Source of the DNA: CAVPXC01 sp963709505
GTDB taxonomy: Bacteria > Chloroflexota > Anaerolineae > JAAEKA01
Reading direction: 5' to 3'
DNA: 64,000 nucleotides
Assembly (NCBI GenBank): GCA_963709505.1
Contig: CAVPXC010000028.1
Span: 1 to 64,000, forward strand
In this document: positions 1 through 10,877 of the stretch, one piece after another
How positions within the stretch are numbered: position 1 is the first letter of the stretch
Layout: each line of letters starts with the position of its first letter
Position numbers and translations under genes: made by a program
Notes under the pieces: model-generated
The model's database searches: none
Seen by the model: only the letters and a program-made list of their open reading frames with translations
Told to the model about the DNA's origin: nothing

Positions 1-831
1 AGTTATAATTGGCCGTGAAAATCGGACCACGTGCTAAGGTGATGAAAACGGGTATAATGAGCACGTGGAGGTACGATCCGATGAACACGACACGCCGACG
101 CTACAGCGGCGAGTTCAAGTTCCAGGTAGCGCTGGATGCTGCCAAGGGTCAGCAGACGACCACTGAACTGGCCAGTAAATATGAAGTGCATCCCAGCCAG
201 ATCAGCGCGTGGAAGCGCGAGTTACTGGAAGGAGGTGCGACACTTTTCGCCAGCAATGGCGGGCGTGGCCGCCAAGAGCGTGAACAGGAGGCACTTCAGG
301 CGGATCTATACGAGCAGATCGGGCAACTCAAGGTTGAGCTGGGGTGGCTGAAAAAAAAGCTGCCCGATACGGTTGAGGCCAAGCGCACTATGATCGAGCA
401 CGATCATTCAGAGATCAGCGTGCGTCGCCAGTGCGAGCTGATCGGTCTGAACCGTTCAACTGCCTATCACCAACCGGCCGGCGAGTCAGAGTACAACCTG
501 CAGCTCATGCGCTTGATCGACCAGCAGTACCTGGAGACTCCTTTCTCTACGGTTGGCCTCGGATGACAGCCTACCTGCGCCGTCAGGGACACAAGGTCAA
601 CCATAAGCGTGTCCAGCGCTTGATGCAACTGATGGGCTTGGAGGCTATCTCTCCCAAGCCAAACACGAGGAAACTGGCTCCAGGGCACAAGATCTTCCCG
701 TATCTCTTGCGCGGGTTGGCAATCACCCGTCCGAATCAGGTCTGGAGCAGCGATATCACCTACATTCCGATGGCTCGTGGCTTCATGTATCTGACAGCCG
801 TGATCGATTGGCACAGCCAACTCGTGGTCTT
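1..831 (+). mobile_element. IS3-family insertion sequence remnant (broken OrfA/OrfB transposase)
   Basis: Reading starts at ATG 81 behind GGAGG (67-71). The first ~95 residues are an OrfA-type helix-turn-helix protein (motifs EFKFQVALDAAKG, HPSQISAWKRELLEG) ending in a coiled coil. An A8G tract at 351-359 sits where IS3 elements usually make their -1 frameshift, but here the OrfB sequence (QCELIGLNRSTAYHQP) continues in the OrfA frame. A second break follows at 541-548: an extra TC in TTCTCTACG moves the rest (WPRMTAYLRRQGH, then SSDITYIP and VIDWHSQ) into the +2 frame. Only the first two DDE aspartates remain; the protein loses its homology near 831, before the catalytic Glu. A TATAAT lies at 53-58. 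No right-end inverted repeat was found, so this is a dead 5' fragment. Family assignment is secure; the exact ends are not. Confidence 0.85.
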
Positions 832-1000
832 GACAAAAGGGTCAACCATACGGCTGGCGCATCTCATTGCCGGGCACGAAAACGTCTCCGTGTATGACGG
901 CTCACTGATGGAATGGATGGGCGAAGGGTTACCACTCGCGGAGAGCAGTAGCGCCCAGAAGAATTGCGGCCCGATCTTGAACGACCGTCAACCATCATGA
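832..1000 (+). pseudogene. Rhodanese-like C-terminal remnant fused in frame to the transposase stub
   Basis: The transposase frame runs on without a stop into residues that do not look like an integrase core. The stretch AGHENVSVYDGSLMEWMGEG followed by LPL resembles the C-terminal end of thiosulfate/3-mercaptopyruvate sulfurtransferases, where a YDGSW-x-EW motif is common. No CxxxxR active-site loop is present, because everything upstream has been replaced by transposase sequence. I read it as the tail of a sulfurtransferase gene interrupted by the IS and then deleted through the junction. The match is short, so the assignment is moderate. Confidence 0.45.
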
Positions 1001-1062
1001 TGATTGGCTTTGCCAACCGGGTTGTCTGTTGACCCCAGCGCGCCACATGAATCTCTTGTTCG

Positions 1063-2025
1063 TTGGGTGCTTTCTTCGATTGGAGTGAAAAGAACACACA
1101 TGACTTTTTTGACGTTTATGCTTATGGCGTTATCTCGTCTAGCACACTACATCTTCTGACAAATTCTTTTCCTTCTCCCGATGGTTATGCTGAGATTTCC
1201 CAAACCTATTCAATGACGGGCGGTGAAGCCCTAAATTCTGCCATTGTCTTGAGCCGCCTTGGAGTACGAGTGCAACTGGATGGGAACTGGTTGGGAGATA
1301 CCGAAGAAGCCCGACAATTGTTAAAAACAATTCAACAATACCCAATCGATGTTCGGCGGCTAAAAATCAAGAAGGGTTATGGTGGAGTTAAGGAAATTGT
1401 TTTCTCGGACGAGGAAAGTCGCACGATCTTTGGCAACTACCTGGACCTGTTGTTTACCACCCGAAAGTGGAACATTCCTCGTAAAGTAGATATTGCCCAA
1501 GCGCAAATCGTGAGCGTGGATCCGCCTTTCCAAACGGAAAGTGCTTTGGTCGGGAAATATGCAACCCAGCTTGGTATTCCTTTTGTCTCGATAGATTGTT
1601 CTTATGACCAGTCTTTGGCGACCGAAGCAGCAGTGGTAATCATTTCGGGTGAATACCGGCATCGGGAATATCCACAAGTGAAGGTGGATGAACTTTTTTC
1701 GGAATATCAGAATTGAGCGAAGGGGTTGGTAGTCTTTACAGTTGGAGATAAGGAGGTATTGTACGGGCGGTCAGGGGAAGATTGCAAGAAGTTCAATCCG
1801 TATCGGGTGAATGTGGTCGATAGTGCAGGAGCTGGCGACTCATTTCGGGCTGGGATCATCTACGGGTTATTGAACAAATGGGATGACGATAAGATCATCC
1901 AATATGCCTCCGCAGTTGCTGGATTGGTATGTGCTAGTTTTCCGGGAGTGCTTAGAAGTCCGACCCACATGGAAGTGATGAACTTCATTGAAATCGAGAC
2001 AGAGCGCATGAAGTCGTTATTGTAG
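1063..2025 (+). pseudogene. PfkB-family sugar/nucleoside kinase interrupted by an in-frame TGA
   Basis: One continuous reading frame is interrupted only by TGA at 1714-1716. The N-terminal part has the ribokinase-fold entry (MTGGEALNSAIVLSRLG, then GNWLGDTEEA). The C-terminal part has the signature anion-hole/catalytic motif VVDSAGAGDSFRAGIIYG with the catalytic Asp of GAGD, so both halves of one PfkB kinase (about 320 residues) are present. The stop separates residues EYQN from KGLVVFTVGDKE; a single CGA to TGA change would create it. A TTG at 1063 opens the frame, but homology only begins near 1100 and no clear ribosome site is visible. Substrate cannot be read from the sequence. It lies directly downstream of the IS remnant and is less GC-rich than its neighbours, which suggests acquired DNA. 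Confidence 0.8.
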
Positions 2026-2206
2026 AGCACACCCACCACCGGCTTCAGCGGACAGCGGCTCTGCCGCTCACACGCAGTCGTGTTTCGCCAGAAATGTGCA
2101 ATAGTTGGTTAGGTGATGACAGCTAATCAACAACGGACCCGGTAGCAATCCAAACCTGGTCCTGCCCGCCGGGCTGCTGACTGCACAACCACATCTTTCA
2201 CAGCGA

Positions 2207-2235
2207 CGGACTACATGATCATGTAGTCCGTTTTT
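2207..2235 (+). terminator. Rho-independent terminator: 24-bp perfect palindrome plus T-run
   Basis: CGGACTACATGA at 2207-2218 is followed at once by its exact complement TCATGTAGTCCG (2219-2230) and then TTTTTGTTTG. The stem is perfect with no spare loop bases, so the central bases must open to form a loop. It sits 180 bases after the PfkB pseudogene and 45 bases before the next start, insulating the flavodoxin pair. Confidence 0.75.
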
Positions 2236-2279
2236 GTTTGCCCTGGTGTATGCTGGAGGTGCAAAGCGAGGACATCACC

Positions 2280-2504
2280 ATGACTGCACACACCAGCCAG
2301 CAAGAAGAGCAAGTCTATCGCATCACCCTCCGGGGTCGGATCGACGAGGAGTTCGTGGAGGCATATTGCCCACCCGGAACGGTTCTCGCCTGTGAGGGCG
2401 AGGCGGCTATCCTGTCGAACATCCACGCCGACCAATCCGCCGTCGTCGGTCTCGTGCGGCATTTGCACAACCTGGGGTGCACCATCCTCGCCCTGGAGAG
2501 CTAA
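2280..2504 (+). CDS. Small conserved-looking hypothetical protein, 74 aa
   Basis: Starts at ATG 2280 with GCGAGGAC (2266-2273) as ribosome site and ends at TAA 2502-2504. The protein begins MTAHTSQQEEQVYRITLRGR and ends in LGCTILALES; it has no signal peptide or membrane segment. The alternation of short strands and one amphipathic helix (ADQSAVVGLVRHLHNLG) suggests a small alpha/beta fold. The C-terminal helix-strand end resembles small single-domain proteins often found beside stress or redox genes, but I do not recognise the family. It precedes the flavodoxin gene by 77 bases and is probably cotranscribed from a promoter after the 2207 terminator. Confidence 0.6.
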   Translation: MTAHTSQQEEQVYRITLRGRIDEEFVEAYCPPGTVLACEGEAAILSNIHADQSAVVGLVRHLHNLGCTILALES

Positions 2505-2581
2505 CCGGAAGTTGCTCACAGATCACACGGATTTCACGGATTGCCCAGGCATCCACACGCACGTTCACCAAGGAGACTACC

Positions 2582-3073
2582 ATGAACGATCGCATTCTCG
2601 TCACGTACGCCACCCGCGCCGGCTCCACCGCCGAGGTGGCCGCGGCCATCGCCGAAACCCTGGCCGCCCGCGGCTATGCCGTGGATGTCAAGCCGGTGAA
2701 GGAAAAACCGCAGCTCACCGGCTACTCGGCCGTGGTGCTGGGCAGCGCCATCCGCATGGGCCACTGGCTGCCCGAGGCCGTGGACTTCGTCAAGGCCAAC
2801 CAGGCCGCGCTCAACGCCCTGCCCACTGCGCTCTTCACCGTGCACATGCTCAACACGGGCGACGACGAGGCCAGCCGGGCTGCCCGCGCCGCCTACCTGG
2901 ACGCCGTCCGCCCGCTGCTGAACGGCGTCGAAACGGCGTATTTCGAAGGCAAGATGTACTATCGCCAACTCTCTTTCCTCGACCGCACCGTCGCCAAAAT
3001 GGTCAAGTCCGCCGAGGCAGATCACCGCGACTGGGACGAAATCCGGCAGTGGGCTAACGCCATCGAGGTGTGA
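2582..3073 (+). CDS. Flavodoxin-domain protein (HemG/protoporphyrinogen-oxidase-like)
   Basis: Starts at ATG 2582 behind AAGGAGA; 163 residues. The N-terminus (ILVTYATRAGSTAEVAAAIA) is the phosphate-binding loop of flavodoxins with a T-x-x-G-S-T pattern, followed by VVLGSAIRMGHWLPEAVDF, typical of the flavodoxin_5 group that includes menaquinone-dependent protoporphyrinogen oxidase HemG. The C-terminal half keeps the family pattern (FEGKMYYRQLSFLDR). It should bind FMN and move electrons in the cytoplasm or at the membrane face. No heme-synthesis genes are nearby, so a role in protoporphyrinogen oxidation is only a possibility. Downstream the next frame starts within 3 bases. Confidence 0.85.
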   Translation: MNDRILVTYATRAGSTAEVAAAIAETLAARGYAVDVKPVKEKPQLTGYSAVVLGSAIRMGHWLPEAVDFVKANQAALNALPTALFTVHMLNTGDDEASRAARAAYLDAVRPLLNGVETAYFEGKMYYRQLSFLDRTVAKMVKSAEADHRDWDEIRQWANAIEV

Positions 3074-3075
3074 CG

Positions 3076-3300
3076 ATGAAATACAGCAACACCCTCAAAT
3101 GGCTCATTGCGCCGATCTTTGTCTTGGTCCTGGATGCGGCTCTTGCGGGCCTGTGGCCGGCCGAAGGCACGCCCTACCCGCTGACCAGCTTTCGCGGCGA
3201 AGAGGTGACCATCAACGCCCGCGGCCTCTACACCTGGGACACGGTCAGCTCGGCCGCGGTAGGCGTCACGGCCGCCGGCGTTCATCTGCTGGACACTTAG
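3076..3300 (+). pseudogene. Truncated membrane-protein N-terminus, possibly joined to a second gene
   Basis: ATG 3076 (or overlapping GTG 3070) follows the flavodoxin stop by 2 bases. The first 30 residues are hydrophobic (LKWLIAPIFVLVLDAALAGL) and continue with YPLTSFRGEEVTINARGLY, which looks like the periplasmic entry of a multi-span membrane protein. After TWDTVSS the sequence changes to AAVGVTAAGVHLLDT and stops at TAG 3298. That tail may belong to the following nitroreductase gene, which would make this a deletion junction between two genes. A 74-residue product is unlikely to be functional. Confidence 0.5.
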
Positions 3301-3301
3301 G

Positions 3302-4147
3302 CTGCCCTGGCTGGACTATGAACAGCAGGTGGCCACAACCGCGCAGCCGCTTGCGAAGGAGGCTGTGATGCCGGAACAGATGCAGGAACTGGTGCGCTAC
3401 GCCACGCTGGCCTCAAACGGGCACAACACGCAACCGTGGAAGTTTGCCCTGCGCAACAACAGCATCGAAATCCACCCGGACGCCAGCCGCCGGTTGCCGG
3501 TGGTGGATCCCCAAGACCGCGAACTGTGGATCAGCCTGGCCTGTCGCGCTGGAGAACCTGCTGATCGCAGCCCGCTCCATAGGCCACACCGCCGCTGTGA
3601 CCTACCCCGGCGCGGCCATTTCATCCAGGTGCGGCTGGCGGCGGACATCGCCGAAAGCAGCCCGCTGTTCGACGCGATCCCGCTGCGCCAGTCCACGCGC
3701 TCGGCTTACGACGGCCAGCTCGTGCCGACTGCCGACCTGGATCGGGTGCAGGCGACCCCGCTGGAACCAGGGATCACGCTGCGCTTCGTCACCAACCCTA
3801 CCGACATGGCGACGGTTGTCGAGTACGTCGCCCAGGGCAATCTGCGCCAGTATGCGGATAAGGCGTTTGTAGACGACCTGCTTGTCTGGCTGCGCTTCAA
3901 CAAGAGGAGGCGCTGTCTACGCTGGATGGGCTGCTAGCGCTGTTCGGGCAACCCCGAAGTGCCGCATTGGTTGGGTCGAATGTTCGTCGCAGGCACGAAG
4001 CCGCAGCAGCAAGCCGACGCCGACACGGAGAAACTGCGCATCTCCTCCGGCGCGGTGGTGGTCGCTTCGAACGCCGACGACAAGGCCGCCTGGGTGCGCA
4101 CGGGCCAGGTCTACGAGCGCCTGGCGTTGCACGGGATTTCACCATGA
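3302..4147 (+). pseudogene. Acg/nitroreductase-family FMN oxidoreductase, multiply frameshifted
   Basis: Parts of one protein are spread over three frames. Frame 2 has LPWLDYEQQ, then VRYATLASNGHNTQPWKFAL (the substrate/FMN-binding start of the Acg nitroreductase family) and LPVVDPQDRELW. A shift near 3545 puts ALENLLIAARSIGHTAA in frame 3, and reading returns to frame 2 near 3605. A missing G near 3903 (AACAAGAGGAGG) shifts again, so FNKEEALSTLDG is only read out of frame. The end KLRISSGAVVVAS and WVRTGQVYERLALHGI is the usual C-terminus, cut short at TGA 4145-4147. At least four indels plus missing segments make this true decay rather than one read error. Confidence 0.8.
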
Positions 4148-4272
4148 AAGATAACACCGTTCTCATTCTCGGCGGCTACGGCAATGCCGGACTGGCCATC
4201 GCCCGCTTGCTGGTCAGTCAAACCAAGGTCGGGATCATCCTTGCTGGCCGCACCGGAACTTCGTCCCCATGA
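4144..4272 (+). pseudogene. N-terminal stub of an NAD(P)-binding protein (saccharopine-dehydrogenase-like)
   Basis: ATG 4144 overlaps the preceding TGA. The start VLILGGYGNAGLAIARLLV holds a Rossmann G-x-G-x-x-G motif and is followed by VGIILAGRT, as in saccharopine-dehydrogenase-like oxidoreductases. Homology ends after about 38 residues and the frame closes at 4272. The rest of the gene is missing; the next gene starts 100 bases on. Confidence 0.6.
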
Positions 4273-4372
4273 TCCTGGACATCGACTGCTGAAGCAAACA
4301 CACCTGTTGCTCAACGAGGTTAATAGTGACGTCGATACAAAAGCAACCCTACTCGACGGAGGCAAGGTAATA

Positions 4373-5227
4373 ATGAAAACACAAAACAGTGGAAACAAGG
4401 GTTCGTCCGGAGCGGCCGCCTGGCTATGGCTTTCGATCGCCGCAGCCCTTCTGGCGATTGCCGGCAGCATCGTTGCGCTGGCCGTGAAGAGCATCTACGC
4501 CGGCTTGACGCCCGTCTTCTTGCCTCAGGCGCTGGCCCAGGACATCGCCAATCTGGCGCTGGTCGCGCCGCTGTGGCTGCTGCTGGCCGCGCTGGCGCTA
4601 CGCGGCTCGCTGCGCGCCTACCTGCTCTGGCTGGGCGTGCTGACGTTCACCGTCTACAACTACGTGATCTACACGTTCTCGATCCCCTTTGGGCCGCTGT
4701 TCCTGCTGTGGGTGGCGGTGTTTGGCATGAGCATCTATGCGCTCATCGGCGGCATCGCTACCATTGACCACCAAGCCGTCAAGGCAGCATTCACCAGCCG
4801 GCGCGCCAGCCTGGCGACGGCCTGGTTCCTGATCATCACAGCCGTGCTCTTCGGCTTGCTCTGGCTCTCGGAGGATGTGCCGGCCCTGCTTTCCGGCGCG
4901 CGGCCCCAGAGCCTGATCGACATGGCGCTGCCCACCAACCCGGTCCACATCCTCGACCTGGCGTTCTTCCTGCCGGCCGTCATCGCCACGGGCGTGCTGC
5001 TCATCAAGCAGAGGCCGCTGGCCTACACCCTGGCGCCAACCTTCATCGTCTTTCTGATCCTGACGGGCATCCCCATCCTGCTCACCCCGGTCGTGCAGAC
5101 CGCGCGCGGCGAGGCTGCGGCCTGGGGCGTCGTCGTGCCCATCGGCGCGCTCACGGCAGTGCTGTCGGCGTTGCTGGTATGGTTGCTTTCGACAATCCGC
5201 ACGCAAGAGATAGGAGTTTCCAAGTAA
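4373..5227 (+). CDS. Multi-span membrane protein of unknown function, 284 aa
   Basis: Starts at ATG 4373 behind GGAGGCAAGG. About eight hydrophobic segments can be seen, the first at residues 17-39 (WLWLSIAAALLAIAGSIVAL), then LVAPLWLLLAALAL, LLWLGVLTFTVYNYVIY, FLLWVAVFGMSIYALIGG, AWFLIITAVLFGLLWL, and three at the C-terminus. The loop PVFLPQALAQDIANLA and the polar pair YNYVIYTF recur in uncharacterised Chloroflexota membrane proteins; the fragment at 3076-3300 may be a relict of a relative. No transporter or enzyme motif is visible. It is convergent with the P-type ATPase gene, 100 bases away. The 5228-5327 interval holds no recognisable gene. Confidence 0.75.
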   Translation: MKTQNSGNKGSSGAAAWLWLSIAAALLAIAGSIVALAVKSIYAGLTPVFLPQALAQDIANLALVAPLWLLLAALALRGSLRAYLLWLGVLTFTVYNYVIYTFSIPFGPLFLLWVAVFGMSIYALIGGIATIDHQAVKAAFTSRRASLATAWFLIITAVLFGLLWLSEDVPALLSGARPQSLIDMALPTNPVHILDLAFFLPAVIATGVLLIKQRPLAYTLAPTFIVFLILTGIPILLTPVVQTARGEAAAWGVVVPIGALTAVLSALLVWLLSTIRTQEIGVSK

Positions 5228-5327
5228 TGAAAACCCGCCCACGCGACCTTTCCACGATCTGGCCGCCTTTCGGAACGCGCTTGGCGTGCCACGTTTCTTC
5301 TTCGGCACATAGGGAACGTCGCGTCTA

Positions 5328-8039
<2,712 letters not shown>

Positions 8040-8166
8040 CACATAACCTCTACTTCTTGTTGAGATCGTCTGCCTTTGGCGCGACAGATCGAAACACATA
8101 CAACACAGCAACAATACACAATTGCCATAGACTACTGTGTACCGTCAGAACAGGGCGACTGTCAGG

Positions 8167-8463
8167 TTATGCGTGTTTGGGAGGGGGCGAAACGGGGGCT
8201 AAGAGGCGATCTTGGAAAACCAGGTGTGTTGATCGTGATTTCGATGTCAATAAATCATCACTCATAGCCCCGTAGATTTTTACAGAAACACCTTCGTCAG
8301 ATTCAGCGTGCTCAAACCGGTTGTCATTCTCGATCTCAATTTCGAAAATCTCCAGCCCCGATATGTCTACGCGGTTTTCCATGGGCAATGCAACCAGGCT
8401 CCCCATACCCAAGCAGATGAACAGAGTAACCGTGGAGATTAGAGCAAGGTAGTGCTTGATCAT
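8167..8463 (-). CDS. Possible small exported protein, 98 aa
   Basis: ATG 8463 gives a protein with an N-terminal hydrophobic segment (YLALISTVTLFICLGMGSLV) followed by an acidic region (ISGLEIFEIEIENDNRFE). That could be a signal-anchored exported peptide. There is no good ribosome site, and the start lies just after a terminator, so translation is doubtful. It is 128 bases before the ATPase start and points the same way. I do not recognise a family. Confidence 0.3.
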   Translation of the reverse strand: MIKHYLALISTVTLFICLGMGSLVALPMENRVDISGLEIFEIEIENDNRFEHAESDEGVSVKIYGAMSDDLLTSKSRSTHLVFQDRLLAPVSPPPKHA

Positions 8464-8466
8464 AGA

Positions 8467-8503
8467 ATAAAAAAGACCAACGCTTAACGAAAGCGATGGT
8501 CTT
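8467..8503 (-). terminator. Rho-independent terminator on the minus strand
   Basis: Read on the minus strand, AAGACCATCGCTTT pairs with AAGCGTTGGTCTT across a CGTT loop (one mismatch), followed by TTTTTATT. It would end leftward transcripts from the GNAT gene at 8751-9722. The interval 8504-8750 between them holds no gene I can support. Confidence 0.65.
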
Positions 8504-8750
8504 GCCTTTGATCTCAAGCAGCCGGGAAATCTCTTTCCGTATTGACGACTGCTTATCCCGAAACATTGGGCGGCTACTCCCCATCGGAGTGTTTGTAATT
8601 TACAGCACTATCTCATGTCTGTCAAAATTTCGGATCGACGCAACTACTCGGACATGGTGCGGGCGGTGTCGGGGTCTTCGAGCATCCCTCCAAGGTAGGG
8701 CATGAGAGCCTGAAAAGGCATTCGATTGGTGGAGTTTGACCACGAACGGG

Positions 8751-9722
8751 CTACAGCGCTTTCTCCCACGCCAACCACCCCGGCAGGCGCCGATATCCCA
8801 GCTTTTCGTTCAAGGCCAGGATCGACGGATTGGCGGTGTCGTTGTGCGTTCGCGCTTCCGTATAGCCATGAGCCTTGAGGTAGCGCAGCGAGGCCAGCTT
8901 GACCAGCGTGGCGACGCCGCGATCACGGTGCGCGGCCAGCACGCCGGTCGTGCCGGTGATGCCGAGGCCGTTGGGCAGCAATTCGAGCGTGGTCAAAGCC
9001 ACCATCCGTCCCTCGTGCTGGGCGATGAAGATGCCCTCCGCCGGGGTGTTCGGAGCATCCAGTGTACCGGCGCGAAAGGTCGCGTAATTGGGCTCGGCCC
9101 GCACACCGCCAGGGAACGGCACGTCCACCACGGTGGCCGCAAACACATCGTACAGACGCAAATCGGCCTCGGAGTCCTGCTGGCGCGCCTCGGCCAGGGT
9201 AATGACCTCATAGCCGGCTGCTTTAACACGTTCCATCTTAGCCACGAAAGGCGTCTCGTCGAAGCTGCGCAGATCCAGGGCCAACTCGTAGCGAATGCCG
9301 ATCTGATGGAAGCCAGCCTGCTCAAGAAAACGCACGCTGTCAACCGAATTCTCCCGGCAACCGCAGTGCATCTTGCGAAAGCCGTGTTCCTCCGCAAAAG
9401 GCATCACCGCCGCCAACAGCGCCTGGCCGATGCCGCGATGCTGCCAGGCTTCGTCGACGGCCACGAAGACACCGAAGAAATCCGGTTGGGCTATCATGTA
9501 CGGACGTTCACACTCGCCGAAGCCTATCACCTGCCCATCCTCGGTCTCTGCCACGAGGCGTAGGCGCGGGTTGCCGGCCGGATACGTCCGCTCATGATGC
9601 TCCAGCTGCTCCAGAGAGATCGGCTCGTCGGGGAAGATCTGGTTGAGCAGGGCAGCCAGGGCTGGGAGGCCGGCGGTGGTGAATGTGCGGTGGTGAATTG
9701 GGGTTAGGTGGGGGTGTTGCAT
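8751..9722 (-). CDS. Tandem GNAT-fold N-acetyltransferase, 323 aa
   Basis: Two acetyltransferase domains lie in tandem. Domain 1 carries the acetyl-CoA pyrophosphate loop as EAWQHRGIGQALLAAV (about residues 91-106) followed by GCRENSVDSVRFLEQAGF. Domain 2 carries AHRDRGVATLVKLASLRYL near residue 272 and HNDTANPSILALNEKLGY. Substrate is unknown; tandem GNATs of this layout often modify small molecules such as antibiotics, mycothiol precursors or polyamines. ATG 9722 is preceded by AGAGG. No partner gene overlaps it, and it is followed by the terminator at 8467-8503. Confidence 0.85.
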   Translation of the reverse strand: MQHPHLTPIHHRTFTTAGLPALAALLNQIFPDEPISLEQLEHHERTYPAGNPRLRLVAETEDGQVIGFGECERPYMIAQPDFFGVFVAVDEAWQHRGIGQALLAAVMPFAEEHGFRKMHCGCRENSVDSVRFLEQAGFHQIGIRYELALDLRSFDETPFVAKMERVKAAGYEVITLAEARQQDSEADLRLYDVFAATVVDVPFPGGVRAEPNYATFRAGTLDAPNTPAEGIFIAQHEGRMVALTTLELLPNGLGITGTTGVLAAHRDRGVATLVKLASLRYLKAHGYTEARTHNDTANPSILALNEKLGYRRLPGWLAWEKAL

Positions 9723-9789
9723 GGAGGGCCTCTTTGCTTAGGACCAGTTAGACTGGTTGGGGCTAGTCAGGACGGGTCTGAGCGATGGG

Positions 9790-10284
9790 TCAGGTACTTT
9801 CTCGCAGAAAAACGATCAGATCCAAATCACCCGGCGAGTGGCCGGCGCTGGTGAGCAGCATCGCCGCCTCGGAGCGATGCTGGGTGCCGTGGTTGACCAC
9901 GTGAGCTGTCAGGTGCCAAAGCACGTTTTCCATCGGCGCACCTTTCGTGGTCTTGTAGCGCACTGTGCGGTTGAGATCCTCGTCGGTCAGGGAGGCAACG
10001 AACGCGGCCAAAACCTGAGCCTCCTGCTCCCAACGCTCGGCCAGCGCCGCGAAGGTGGGGAGATCGGCTTCGTTCAGCAGTGCGGTGGGCGAGTCGCCCT
10101 GCCAGCGCCGGCGCCAGGCCACCTCGGCAGCCAGCGAGTGCACCAACGTCCCGCGCAGGCTGCCTTGCGGCACGGGGGCCGGGGCCGTGTATTGCTCCGG
10201 CGATATCTGGGCGACCTGGCTCAGCACGCGGGCGTTGGCCCAGCCGGTGTAACGGAACAGAACCTCGATATCACGCTTGTTCAC
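9790..10284 (-). CDS. DinB-family four-helix protein, 164 aa
   Basis: GTG 10284 follows GAGGAGG at the right distance. The protein has the DinB/YfiT four-helix layout: LFRYTGWANARVLSQVAQ, a first helix His in GTLVHSLAAEVAW, and the C-terminal metal-site pattern LWHLTAHVVNHGTQHRSEAA with three spaced histidines. Such proteins bind a divalent metal and include thiol-dependent S-transferases; the bacterial substrate here is unknown. It lies 12 bases downstream of the YjaB-like acetyltransferase gene, so the two form a small operon. Confidence 0.88.
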   Translation of the reverse strand: MNKRDIEVLFRYTGWANARVLSQVAQISPEQYTAPAPVPQGSLRGTLVHSLAAEVAWRRRWQGDSPTALLNEADLPTFAALAERWEQEAQVLAAFVASLTDEDLNRTVRYKTTKGAPMENVLWHLTAHVVNHGTQHRSEAAMLLTSAGHSPGDLDLIVFLREST

Positions 10285-10296
10285 GAAGTACCTCCT

Positions 10297-10785
10297 CTAT
10301 TCTTCCAACGGCATCATTGAGGAACGCATATCAGACGATCCTTTCATATGCATGTGCAGCAGCGGAAATGGTTTGCCCGTTCCGTCAAGCTCGGAACGTC
10401 CAACGACTTCGAACCCCATCCGGCGGTAAAAGCCAACGGCCTGCGGATTCTGCTCGTTGACGTTGAGCATTGTGGCGCCGAGAGCAGTTACGCCATGTGT
10501 CAGCAAGCGGCGCCCGATCCCCTGGCCGCGCCGTGCCGGGTGAATGAACAGCATCTCGACCTTCGCATCCACGATGCCGATGAAGCCAATGACTTCACCC
10601 TCGCTGTCGCGCACACAAGCTAGCTCGGCCACATGCGGAAGACCCTCCCGCACCAACGATTTGAAGAACTGGATGTCCGCTTCAGTCACGAAGTGATGGG
10701 TCGCGCGAACTGAGGCTTCCCACACGTCGACGACGCGCGGGAAATCCTCGGAGTGGACGGGAGAGACGACGGCTTGAGAGGGCAT
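10297..10785 (-). CDS. GNAT acetyltransferase, YjaB-like, 162 aa
   Basis: ATG 10785 with AGGA upstream. The sequence follows E. coli YjaB closely in pattern: VWEASVRATHHFVTEADI, MLFIHPARRGQGIGRRLLTH (acetyl-CoA loop), NVNEQNPQAVGFYRRMGF, then GRSELDGTGKPFPLLHM. YjaB has been described as a protein lysine acetyltransferase, but the match here is from motif memory and does not prove that substrate. First gene of a two-gene unit with the DinB protein, driven by the divergent promoter at 10809-10837. Confidence 0.85.
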   Translation of the reverse strand: MPSQAVVSPVHSEDFPRVVDVWEASVRATHHFVTEADIQFFKSLVREGLPHVAELACVRDSEGEVIGFIGIVDAKVEMLFIHPARRGQGIGRRLLTHGVTALGATMLNVNEQNPQAVGFYRRMGFEVVGRSELDGTGKPFPLLHMHMKGSSDMRSSMMPLEE

Positions 10786-10808
10786 CGATGGATGTTTCCT
10801 GTGCCGGT

Positions 10809-10837
10809 ATTGTACCCGTTTGCGGCGTGTGATGCCA
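10809..10837 (-). promoter_or_regulatory. Minus-strand promoter for the YjaB-like/DinB unit
   Basis: TGGCAT (10837-10832) and TACAAT (10814-10809) are separated by 17 bases. The elements interleave with the opposite promoter at 10820-10849, so polymerase on one side should exclude the other. Confidence 0.5.
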
Positions 10838-10849
10838 GTGTGCTATACT
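10820..10849 (+). promoter_or_regulatory. Plus-strand promoter for the AlbA/GHKL regulator gene
   Basis: TTGCGG (10820-10825) and TATACT (10844-10849) are 18 bases apart, and the start codon follows 29 bases after the -10 box. Confidence 0.6.
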
Positions 10850-10877
10850 CGTCGAAATAACCCTGTTGGAGTGCCCA

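Noticed and set aside
1714..1716. TGA as a sense codon (alternative code or selenocysteine)
   Set aside because: Many intact genes in the window end with TGA, and the PfkB position is not a known Cys/Sec site.
5227..5327. Short frame starting ATG 5227 after the membrane protein
   Set aside because: No ribosome site and no recognisable product; the overlap with the stop could tempt but the sequence soon runs into the end of the ATPase gene on the other strand.
8736..9563. A 275-residue frame antisense to the tandem GNAT gene
   Set aside because: No recognisable protein features; it is a shadow of the GNAT code.
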